From contig JBEHWX010000052.1 in assembly GCA_048498995.1 (NCBI GenBank), positions 1 through 41,268 of the forward strand: DNA of 41,268 bases. The letters are read 5' to 3'. Shown here in pieces: positions 7,863-15,399 of this stretch; the stretch's first letter is position 1, and every line of letters begins with the position of its first letter. Made by a program: the position numbers and the translations under genes. Origin of the DNA: JBEHWX01 sp048498995. GTDB lineage: Bacteria; Bacteroidota; Ignavibacteria; OLB7. Below the pieces are notes generated by a model that worked only from the letters and a program-made list of their open reading frames with translations, had not been told where the DNA came from and ran no database searches.

Positions 7863-8942
7863 TCAGAGTGAGCTGCCGGCGCGGAGCTTTTCGGCGCGTT
7901 CGATCATCTTGAGGGTATCGATCACCGGATCGAGCCCCCCCTCGAGCACTTCGGTCAGGGCGTGGTTCTTCGTGTCCCCCCCCAGACGGTGATCGGTGAC
8001 GCGGTTCTGCGGGAAGTTGTAGGTGCGGATCTTGTCGGAGCGGTCGCCGCTGCCGACCATCTCCTTGCGCTGCGCGGCATAGGCGGAATCGCGGCGCTGC
8101 TTTTCCATCTCGTAGATCTTCGCGCGGAGCATCTTCATCGCCCGCTCCCGGTTCTGCAACTGGGAGCGCTCCTGCTGGCAGGCGACGACCACCCCGGTCG
8201 GAACGTGGGTGAGCCGGACGGCCGTCTCCACCTTGTTGACGTTCTGCCCTCCCTTGCCTCCCGAGCGGAAGGTATCCATCTGGATGTCGGCCGGATTGAT
8301 GTCCACCTCAACATCCTCCACCTCCGGCAGCACGGCGACGGTGGCGGCCGAGGTATGGACGCGCCCCTGATTCTCGGTCTCCGGTACCCGCTGCACGCGG
8401 TGCACGCCGGACTCGTACTTCATGGTGCCGAAGACGTCCTGACCGGAGAGCTGGAATGAAACCTCCTTGTAGCCCCCCATGTCGGACTCCGAAAAGTCGA
8501 GCACCTCGAGCTTCCACCCGCGCTTCTCGGCGAAGCGGGAATACATCCGGAAGAGGTCCGCGGCGAAGAGCGCCGCTTCCTCGCCGCCGGTGCCGGCGCG
8601 GATCTCGACGATACAGTCCTTGGAGTCGTCCGGATCGGGGGGGATCAGCAGCTCGCGAATCTCCTCCTCCATCCGCTCCCGGGTCTCCCGAAGCCTGACG
8701 TATTCGGAAGTGGCCAGCTCGCGCAGCTCGGTATCCCCGGAGGTCTGCATCAGCTCACGTATATCCTCAATGCTGCCGATCAGCGCGGCGTAGCGGTGAT
8801 AGGCCTCGTCGAGCGGGGCAAGCTGGCTATGCAGGCGCATGATCTCGCGGTAGCGATTCCGATCGAAGGCGAGCATCGGATCGCCCAGTTGTTGTTCCAC
8901 CTCCTCGAACCGGCGGTGGATCTGTAGCAGCTTATCGAGCAT
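7863..8942 (-). CDS. prfA: Peptide chain release factor 1
   Basis: A 359-residue class I release factor that recognises UAA and UAG in the ribosomal A site and triggers peptidyl-tRNA hydrolysis. Visible marks: the coiled N-terminal domain (1-105), 'IRAGTGGEEAALFAADLFRM' (115-134), the tripeptide anticodon region P187-E-T189 in 'HRVQRVPETENQGRVHTS', and the catalytic G231-G-Q233 within 'RSGGKGGQNVNKVET'. PxT (not SPF) at the anticodon position and the 359-residue length identify RF1 rather than RF2. The start ATG at 8942 opens the expected 'MLDKLLQI'. Immediately upstream are two copies of TATCTATCCG (8944-8953 and 8955-8964), read as GGATAGATA on the coding strand, which may supply the ribosome-binding site. 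Confidence 0.97.
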   Translation of the reverse strand: MLDKLLQIHRRFEEVEQQLGDPMLAFDRNRYREIMRLHSQLAPLDEAYHRYAALIGSIEDIRELMQTSGDTELRELATSEYVRLRETRERMEEEIRELLIPPDPDDSKDCIVEIRAGTGGEEAALFAADLFRMYSRFAEKRGWKLEVLDFSESDMGGYKEVSFQLSGQDVFGTMKYESGVHRVQRVPETENQGRVHTSAATVAVLPEVEDVEVDINPADIQMDTFRSGGKGGQNVNKVETAVRLTHVPTGVVVACQQERSQLQNRERAMKMLRAKIYEMEKQRRDSAYAAQRKEMVGSGDRSDKIRTYNFPQNRVTDHRLGGDTKNHALTEVLEGGLDPVIDTLKMIERAEKLRAGSSL

Positions 8943-9355
8943 GTATCTATCCGATATCTATCCGAATCTGGCGGGTTTTCCCGTATGTTCCTCGCGAATC
9001 GCCCCGCGGCACTCCCCGGTCCGGAAGCCTCCGCGCGATCGTTGCCGGCGGACGATGCTCCACGGAGGAGCCTTCGGCCCAGCGACTTCCGGCTCCATGT
9101 CAGCCGCGCGATCTTCCCGCGGCGCGCGACGACGGCCGGCCGGCCTGGCGCTTGATTTGCGGGGAGTTCGGCAGCGGAACCTCCGTCGGGCCCGGGGCGC
9201 GAGCGCTCAGGTCCACCGATGGCCACCCCTGGCCGATTTCCGTTGCTCCCGGCAAGGGACGGCGAGGTCCGGCGCTTAATCTAAACATCTTCATCGCAAT
9301 CCCGTCCGACGTACGCCGTAACGCCGTGTCACACCGGCGAAGGCCCAATGTTCCG
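8943..9355. other. Divergent intergenic region between prfA and the TPR gene
   Basis: This 413-bp gene-free stretch holds the direct repeat TATCTATCCG (8944-8964) next to the prfA start. The rest is GC-rich with no clear RNA, repeat or strong promoter that I can point to. An open frame runs in from 9152 toward the TPR gene but has no protein-like sequence before the lipoprotein signal at 9356. Confidence 0.4.
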
Positions 9356-11038
9356 ATGATATCGAGAGCCGTTTCCCCCCGCTCCGTTCCCCTGCCGGCG
9401 CTCCTGGTCGTGGCGCTGTTCGGCGCCGCCGCGCTGCAATCGTGCGGCTCGTCGCAACGGGTCACCGTCGGCGGCCATCCGCCGGAGCTCGATTCGCTTC
9501 CGCGTCCGGTCTTCTCCAGCGGCCGGAGCCCGGGGCATCCCGACGCCTCTCAGCGCTCCTTTCTCGACGGCTCGATCCTGGAGATGCAGCAGCGCTATCG
9601 GGAGGCGATCGCCTCCTACGAGCACGCCATCGCCCTGGATTCGAGCGCCGGCCCCGCCTACTTCGCGATCGCCAAGTGCTACTCGAAGCTCCATCTCGGT
9701 GACTCGGCCCTCACCTATGCCCGCCGCGCGGTCCGGATCGATTCCAACCGCGCCGATGTCAGGAAAATGCTCGCGTCGCTGCTCCTCTCGGAGGGACGCT
9801 TCATGCCGGCCCTTGAGCAGTTCGAGGGAGTGCTCCGGCTGACGCCGAACGACGTGGAGGCGCGCTACCTCGCCGCCCAGCTCTGGCAGCGGGTCGACTC
9901 CGATCGGGCGATCGTCCACATGGAGTACATCCGACAGAATTTTCCGGAGGATCCCGACCTGCTCCTGACGCTCGGCGAGATCTACCTGAACCGGAAGCGC
10001 TTCGACGATGCCGCCGGCGTCTTCCGCCAACTGATCCGGGTGGACAACGGCTCCTCGGACATCTACAGGATTCTGGAACAGGCGCTCCTGCGCGGCGAGC
10101 GCTACGACGACGCGCTCCGGCTCGTCGAGGACCTCCGCGGCCAGCAGCGGGGAGATTCCCTTGCCTCCGAGCTGCTGCGCAACCAGCTCGGCAACGCGCT
10201 CGACATGCTGACCAACAACGACGCCGGCCCGAGCTTCAGAGCCTATGCCGGCCAGCTGGCCGAGGTCGGCTCCGACGGCGGCGACCACCGCTCCCTCCTG
10301 CTCGGAGGGCTGGTCCGGATGGAGCTGGCAGATACGCTCGCGGCCGATTCCCTGGTCGAGCGCGCCCTGGCCGACTCCCTGGCGCGCTCCGACGACTGGT
10401 CGCGCGCCGCCCGGACCTACCTCGGACTCGGCCGGAACGACGCGGCCATCAGGCTGCTGACCCCGAGCTACGCGCGGTTCGCCTCGGACTCCGAAGTCCC
10501 CTTCCTCCTCGGGCTGGCCCACTGGGGCGCCGGGATGGAATCGAGCGCCGAGCAGTATATCCGGCGCTCCCTCTCCCTCAACGACGACAACGCCTGGGCC
10601 TGGAGCGCGCTGGCGCAGATCTACGATCACTCCGGACGCTACAAGGCCGGGGACGCCGCCTACCAGCGGGCGATCGATCTGGCGCCGCAGGATCCGATGC
10701 ACCTGAACAACTACGCCTTCGCCCTGGCCGACCGGAGCGCGCGCCTGGATACGGCGCTGGCGCTGGCCGAACGGGCGCTCGACGCCGAGCCGGAAAACGA
10801 GATCTTCCTCGACACCGTCGGCTGGATCTACTTCAAGCTGAAGGACTACGAGCGCGCGCTGCACTATATTCGCCGTTCGGTCGATATCGGAGGAGCGGAC
10901 GCCGACGTGATCGAGCACCTCGGCGACGTCTACAGCGCGCTCGGCCAGAAGAAGCTCGCGCTCGACGAGTATCGGCGCGCGCTCAAGCTGAAGCCGGCCA
11001 GCGCATCCCTCCAGGGGAAGCTCCGCGCCGCGCGCTGA
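9356..11038 (+). CDS. Tetratricopeptide-repeat lipoprotein
   Basis: A 560-residue protein with a lipoprotein signal: basic start, hydrophobic run and 'ALQSC', lipidated Cys30. From about residue 62 it is built of TPR helix pairs, for example 'QQRYREAIASYEHAIALDSS', 'AYFAIAKCYSKLHLGDSAL', 'YKAGDAAYQRAIDLAPQDP' and the final 'GQKKLALDEYRRALKLKPAS'. TPR arrays are protein-docking scaffolds. In Bacteroidota a TPR protein commonly precedes the DUF4292 lipoprotein gene, as here (84 bp gap), which suggests a shared role in outer-membrane biogenesis. ATG 9356 was chosen because it opens the signal peptide. No enzymatic motif is visible. Confidence 0.88.
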   Translation: MISRAVSPRSVPLPALLVVALFGAAALQSCGSSQRVTVGGHPPELDSLPRPVFSSGRSPGHPDASQRSFLDGSILEMQQRYREAIASYEHAIALDSSAGPAYFAIAKCYSKLHLGDSALTYARRAVRIDSNRADVRKMLASLLLSEGRFMPALEQFEGVLRLTPNDVEARYLAAQLWQRVDSDRAIVHMEYIRQNFPEDPDLLLTLGEIYLNRKRFDDAAGVFRQLIRVDNGSSDIYRILEQALLRGERYDDALRLVEDLRGQQRGDSLASELLRNQLGNALDMLTNNDAGPSFRAYAGQLAEVGSDGGDHRSLLLGGLVRMELADTLAADSLVERALADSLARSDDWSRAARTYLGLGRNDAAIRLLTPSYARFASDSEVPFLLGLAHWGAGMESSAEQYIRRSLSLNDDNAWAWSALAQIYDHSGRYKAGDAAYQRAIDLAPQDPMHLNNYAFALADRSARLDTALALAERALDAEPENEIFLDTVGWIYFKLKDYERALHYIRRSVDIGGADADVIEHLGDVYSALGQKKLALDEYRRALKLKPASASLQGKLRAAR

Positions 11039-11122
11039 TCAGCGCCACGCGGCGATCCGCGTCTTCGGCGACCGCGGCCCCGGCCTCGACTCCCGGCAAC
11101 GGCCGGCGGAACATCCAGTGAC

Positions 11123-11932
11123 ATGAACAGACGATCTCCCATACTCACGCTTCTGGCGGTGCTGACGCTCGCCGGCTGCGCATCGACCCGACAGACCACG
11201 TCTGGCGCGGCGACCGGCGCGACCGGTGGCGCCGACACGGTCCGGCCGGCGCTCGGCGCCGAGCTGCTCCGCGAGGTCGCCGCCGGCTACCAGTCGATCC
11301 CGGCCCTCTCGATCAACGGCACCATGAAGGCGACCGGCCAGCCGGTGACCGTCTGGATCGACGCGATCATTCGCCGTCGCGATTCGCTCAAGATCGTCCT
11401 GAACGGGCCGTTCGGCATCCCGATCGGCGCCATGAGCGCCACATCGTCCAACTTTCTCTTCTTCAATACGCAGGAGGGGGAAGTCGTGGAGGGAACGCCG
11501 GACCGGCGGACCTTCTCGCAGCTGCTGATGGTGGAGCTCGACTATCAGGAGATGGTCTCCCTGCTGCGTGGCGAGCTTCCGCGCATCCCGGCCGAGGGGA
11601 GCTACACGGCCACCGAGAACGACGGCCTTCTCTCCTTCGTGGTCAACGGCCCGGACATGCGCGAGGAGTTCACGATCGATCCGGACGACCGGACGGTACG
11701 CTCGTACAGCCGCTGGATCGTCCGCCCGGACACGACGCTGCCGGAGCTGGCGATCAGCTACGACAACTTCACGAAGCTCGGCGACCGCCGGTTCCCGCGC
11801 CGCGCCGTCGTGGACGTACAGGGTGGGGCACAGCGCATCAGCATCACGATCGACAAGCTCGCCGCCGACATCCCGGCCGGCCGGAGCTTCGCGCTCGATG
11901 TCCCGGCCGGCATTCCCCGCCGGAGGCTCTGA
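11123..11932 (+). CDS. DUF4292 family lipoprotein (LolB/LolA-like fold)
   Basis: A 269-residue lipoprotein with Cys19 in 'LTLAGCAS'. After a Thr/Gly/Ala-rich linker comes a half-barrel-like domain: 'LLREVAAGYQSIPALSING', 'VWIDAIIRRRDSLKIVLNG', 'NFLFFNTQEGEVVEGTP', and late strands 'PELAISYDNFTKLGDRRFP' and 'QRISITIDKLAADIP'. This order is typical of DUF4292 proteins from Bacteroidota, which are predicted relatives of LolA/LolB. An outer-membrane lipoprotein-insertion role like LolB is plausible given lolA at 4.4 kb, but is inferred. It sits between the TPR gene and lptD (62 bp gap) on the same strand. Confidence 0.82.
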   Translation: MNRRSPILTLLAVLTLAGCASTRQTTSGAATGATGGADTVRPALGAELLREVAAGYQSIPALSINGTMKATGQPVTVWIDAIIRRRDSLKIVLNGPFGIPIGAMSATSSNFLFFNTQEGEVVEGTPDRRTFSQLLMVELDYQEMVSLLRGELPRIPAEGSYTATENDGLLSFVVNGPDMREEFTIDPDDRTVRSYSRWIVRPDTTLPELAISYDNFTKLGDRRFPRRAVVDVQGGAQRISITIDKLAADIPAGRSFALDVPAGIPRRRL

Positions 11933-11994
11933 GGCATGACCATCCCAGGCTCCCTCTCACTCTCTCCAGATTCCCGGCGCACGATCAACGACCG

Positions 11995-14607
11995 ATGACC
12001 TTCACGCGGCTTCGACTTCCGGCGCTCGCTCTTGCCCTGGCTCTCTGCGCGGCCTCGCGCGCCGGGGCGCAGACCGCGCCGCCATCGGCTCCACCGGACA
12101 CTACCGGACGCCCCGTCGCGATTCCCGCGGTCGGGGATTCGGCGCTGCCGGCCGGCGCGCGCCCGGATAGCGCCGTGGTCAAAACCGGCGGCAACAACGG
12201 CGGCGATACCGTGGTCACCTACTCGGCCCGCGACAGCGTGATCATGGACGTCAAGAGCAAGAAGGTCCGACTCTACGGCGACGCGGTGGTGACGCAGGGA
12301 TCGCAGAAGCTGACCGCCTACTATATCGAGGTGGATTTCACCACCTCCGAGCTCTACGCCGAGGCGCTCTACGATTCGACCACGAAGAGCTACGTCGGCG
12401 TGCCGGTGTTCAAGGACTCCGAGCGGGAGTTCTCGGCCAACACCCTGAGCTACAACTTCCGGACGAAGCGGGGAACGCTGGCGGCGGCCGAGACGAAGTT
12501 CGACGAGGGATTCTATTACGGCGAGAAGATCAAGCGGGTGGACGAGACCACGCTCTTCGTCCAAAACGGACGCTACACCACCTGCGACGCTCCCCATCCG
12601 CACTACTACTTCGCCGCGCCGGAGATGAAGGTGGCCGTCGGCGACAAGATCTTCGCCGACCAGCCGACGCTCTACGTGGCCGACGTGCCGATTCTGCCGA
12701 TCCCGTTCGGGATCTTCTTTCCGAATCAGCGGGGGAAGCAGTCGGGCATCCTGATTCCGCAGTGGAGCCAGAGCACGCAGCGCGGCTTCACGCTGGAGCG
12801 CCTCGGGTTCTTCTGGGCCGGCAACGATTATATCGATGACCGGATCGAGGCCGACCTCTACAGCAAGGGAGGCTACACCTTCCGGAACTACTTCCGCTTC
12901 CGCCTCCGCGGCGTGATCGAGACGAGCGATCTGAACCTGACCTGGGGACGCACCCGGAACGATCCGGACCAGCCGCTGACGTCGAACTTCATCCTCAACT
13001 ACACGCACGCGCAGCCGATCGGACGGCGCTCGCGCCTCGGCGGCACCCTGAACTTCGCCACCGCGAACGCGCCCCGTCAGACCACGCCCCGCGCCGGCGA
13101 CGTGAGCACCCTGCAGGATATCGCCACGCGGCAGATGAACTCGAACTTCTCCTACTCCACCTCCTGGCCCTGGGGCGGCTCCCTCTCGGCGCAGTACAGC
13201 CGCGATCAGGACGTGGTGACCACCGCCTACACGCAGAGCCTGAGCGTCCCCTTCTCCCTCCCCACCTGGACGCCGTTCGCCGACCAGACCGGCGAGGGAG
13301 GGCTGCTCGACCGGCTCTCCTTCGGCGGCAACGTGGAGGGGCGCGCGCAGGATCTGAAGCAGGATACGCTCCCCGGCGGCGGCTTCAGAACCGTCGATAC
13401 GCGCTACGCGTTCAACTTCAACCCGACGATCAGCTTCCAGCCGAAGCTCGGCTATTTCAACGTCACCCCGTCGCTCAACTACCGGGCGACCCTCTTCACG
13501 CGCCGGTCGGTGAGGCAGCGCGAGGGGGACACGGTCGTGACGCGATACATCTCCGGGCTCTACTGGGCGCAGACCTACGGGGCCAGCCTCACCACCTCGA
13601 CCACGCTCTACGGCATGGTGCAGCCCCGCATCCTCGGGCTGAACGCGATCCGTCACACGGTGATTCCCTCGATCTCGTTCAATTATCAGCCGGACTTCAC
13701 CGAGGGGCACGGCTACTACGACCGGGTGTTCAATCCGCGCACGAACACGATCGAGCGCTACTACGTGTTCGAGGGGGATCTCGGCGTCGGCAACACCGTC
13801 CCGACCGGACTGCAGGAGAGCATCTCGATGTCGCTTCAGAACACGTTCGAGGCGAAGGTGGCCCAGGGCGATACGCTCCCGGACAAGAAGGTGCAGTTCC
13901 TGCTGGTGAACCTGAACACGAGCTACAACGCCGCGGCGACCGACTATAAGTGGTCGAATCTGTCGCTCAACGCCTCGAGCGAGCTGGGGCAGCTCGGCAA
14001 CCTGTCGCTCAGCTGGATCCTCGACCCGTACGCCGACTCGGCCGGCATCAGGATTCCCCGGCTGCTGAACGATCTCGGCCAGGGGCTGCTCAGGACCTCC
14101 AGCGCCTCGCTCAGCTTCAGCCTCGGCTTCTCCGATCAGGGCTTCGGGCTGACCCCGACGACCATCTCCCCGAGCGATTCGGTCGCCTCCCGCCGGGCGC
14201 GCTTCGACTTCGAGGAGCGTCCGTTCGAGTCCGAGGAGTTCTTCGGGGACTGGTTCCAGGGGAACGGATCGTTCAAGATTCCGTGGCAGGTGAACCTGAC
14301 CGGCAGCTACCAGATCTTCCGGTCGTTCGGCGCGCCGAGCGGCTTCGACAAGAGCGTGAACCTGCAGACCAACTTCTCGCTGTCGCTGACGCCGACCACG
14401 CGGATCTCCAGCTCCGCCTCCTACGACTTCGTCGCGGGAAAATTCCTCGTCCCGTCGATCAGCTTCTACAAGGATCTCCACTGCTGGGAGATGCAGTTCG
14501 ACTGGACGCCGAGCGGCTACGCCACCGGCTTCTATTTCCGGCTTGGGCTGAAGGCCTCCGCCCTGCGCGACATCAAGCTCGAGCAGCGGGGATACTTCAC
14601 CCAGTGA
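11995..14607 (+). CDS. lptD: LPS-assembly outer-membrane protein LptD
   Basis: An 870-residue protein. A signal peptide (1-26, ending Ala-Gly-Ala-Gln) is followed by a Pro/Ala/Asp linker. The periplasmic OstA/LptA-like jellyroll then runs from about 75 to 210: 'SRDS/ARDSVIMDVKSKKVRLYGDA' style strands, 'AYYIEVDFTTSELYAEALYD', 'EREFSANTLSYNFRTKRGTL' and 'RYTTCDAPHPHYYFAAPEMK'. Next comes the LptD-type junction 'LPIPFGIFFPNQRGKQSGIL' (about 238-257), then a large barrel of amphipathic strands to a C-terminal Gln preceded by aromatic Tyr-Phe. LptD receives lipopolysaccharide from LptA and inserts it into the outer leaflet. The length is normal for Bacteroidota homologues. LptF/G-type permease is encoded at 24.3 kb. 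Confidence 0.9.
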   Translation: MTFTRLRLPALALALALCAASRAGAQTAPPSAPPDTTGRPVAIPAVGDSALPAGARPDSAVVKTGGNNGGDTVVTYSARDSVIMDVKSKKVRLYGDAVVTQGSQKLTAYYIEVDFTTSELYAEALYDSTTKSYVGVPVFKDSEREFSANTLSYNFRTKRGTLAAAETKFDEGFYYGEKIKRVDETTLFVQNGRYTTCDAPHPHYYFAAPEMKVAVGDKIFADQPTLYVADVPILPIPFGIFFPNQRGKQSGILIPQWSQSTQRGFTLERLGFFWAGNDYIDDRIEADLYSKGGYTFRNYFRFRLRGVIETSDLNLTWGRTRNDPDQPLTSNFILNYTHAQPIGRRSRLGGTLNFATANAPRQTTPRAGDVSTLQDIATRQMNSNFSYSTSWPWGGSLSAQYSRDQDVVTTAYTQSLSVPFSLPTWTPFADQTGEGGLLDRLSFGGNVEGRAQDLKQDTLPGGGFRTVDTRYAFNFNPTISFQPKLGYFNVTPSLNYRATLFTRRSVRQREGDTVVTRYISGLYWAQTYGASLTTSTTLYGMVQPRILGLNAIRHTVIPSISFNYQPDFTEGHGYYDRVFNPRTNTIERYYVFEGDLGVGNTVPTGLQESISMSLQNTFEAKVAQGDTLPDKKVQFLLVNLNTSYNAAATDYKWSNLSLNASSELGQLGNLSLSWILDPYADSAGIRIPRLLNDLGQGLLRTSSASLSFSLGFSDQGFGLTPTTISPSDSVASRRARFDFEERPFESEEFFGDWFQGNGSFKIPWQVNLTGSYQIFRSFGAPSGFDKSVNLQTNFSLSLTPTTRISSSASYDFVAGKFLVPSISFYKDLHCWEMQFDWTPSGYATGFYFRLGLKASALRDIKLEQRGYFTQ

Positions 14608-14857
14608 TCCGCGACGCGGAGCCGAATCGGGTCCCGCGATCGTTGTCGGGAGCCGAGCAATCGGGGCTGAGTGCTCCCGGTCGGGGAGAAAACCGGGGAC
14701 GGATGTCACGATTCGGTGAGGCGGCGATGTCCGAGGGATCCCGTTCGGGCGGCGCGGGAGCGACCTCGGCGAGGGGTCCGGGGGGCTTCGAGAGGGGTCG
14801 GGAGAAGCGCCGCGGGAGGCGGGCGAGAGGAAATCTCGTCGAAAAGTGAATCCGCGC
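14608..14857. other. Spacer between lptD and the SRP RNA gene
   Basis: About 250 bp (303 bp counting up to the RNA) of very G-rich sequence with several short imperfect inverted repeats. I see no coding potential with a plausible product and no clear intrinsic terminator after lptD. The distal end carries the promoter listed separately. Confidence 0.35.
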
Positions 14858-14889
14858 TTGCCCTGGCGGGTCACGAAAGCGTATATTGG
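14858..14889 (+). promoter_or_regulatory. Promoter of the SRP RNA gene
   Basis: TTGCCC (14858-14863) and TATATTGG (14882-14889) are placed as -35/-10-like elements with an 18-base spacer. The distal element also fits the Bacteroidota TAnnTTTG consensus at seven of eight positions, with TTG 21 bases upstream. Predicted start is near 14895-14911, at the RNA's 5' end. Confidence 0.55.
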
Positions 14890-14910
14890 ACCGATTCGTT
14901 GAGCAAGTTT

Positions 14911-15013
14911 AGAGGTCAAGTCCTGTGCGACTGTATCATACCCAACCCCGTCAGGTCCGGAAGGAAGCAGCGGTCAGTAATGATACGGTGCGATACAGAT
15001 CAGCTTGGCCTCT
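14911..15013 (+). ncRNA. ffs: Signal recognition particle RNA, small bacterial (4.5S) type
   Basis: The universal SRP domain IV is present: CAGGTCCGGAAGGAAGCAGC at 14952-14971, with a GGAA tetraloop and the asymmetric A-rich internal loop that binds Ffh. Flanking helices can be drawn: GTATCAT (14933-14939) pairs with ATGATAC (14980-14986), and the closing helix AGAGGTCAAG (14911-14920) pairs with CTTGGCCTCT (15004-15013) with one G-U pair. The closing helix runs directly into a T8 tract, which gives intrinsic termination. It lacks the Alu domain of Gram-positive SRP RNAs. The product pairs with Ffh to target membrane and exported proteins, which are abundant in this window. Confidence 0.95.
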
Positions 15014-15020
15014 TTTTTTT
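15004..15020 (+). terminator. Intrinsic terminator of the SRP RNA
   Basis: The 3' arm of the closing helix (15004-15013) is followed without a gap by eight T residues (15013-15020), so the RNA's terminal stem doubles as the terminator hairpin. Confidence 0.8.
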
Positions 15021-15399
15021 ATTTCTCTTGCCACTTTTCTCACGCCCGTGGAGAAGATGCGCATGATCGGGGCAGGCCTGTATCGACTGATTGCCGAGAT
15101 CATCCAGATGATCGGTGCGATCGTCGTCGGAGCACCGAGGCTCCTTCCCCCCCCGATACCGCATTCGATTGAAGCGCAGGATTATATTGCGCAGCTACGC
15201 GCTCCAGTACGACGCCGGCATCGTACACAGCAAGGCTGGTTCGCCCTCCCGTTTGACCGGATAGATGGCGCCGCCTTCGCACGAAAGCTTTCTTCCTATC
15301 CTTGGACGCGCACACCCAGGTACCACCGGCACCACGCTGCTCTCTTCTTCCCCGACATCCGCTTCAGCCGATCATTCGCGCGGGCCAACGTCATGGTCC
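15021..15399. other. Leader region upstream of the RNase E/G gene
   Basis: This gap of about 380 bp holds a TATATTGC at 15183-15190, a candidate -10 element that would give an RNase transcript with a leader of about 210 bases. RNase E/G genes in other bacteria use long 5' UTRs for autoregulation, so a structured leader is possible, but I found no strong hairpin by eye. An open frame crossing the SRP RNA and this gap (14925-15476) has no protein-like composition. Confidence 0.4.

Noticed and set aside
11758..14919. A long minus-strand open frame (1053 codons) across lptD
   Set aside because: High-GC shadow of lptD with Arg/Glu/Val-rich sequence and no domain.
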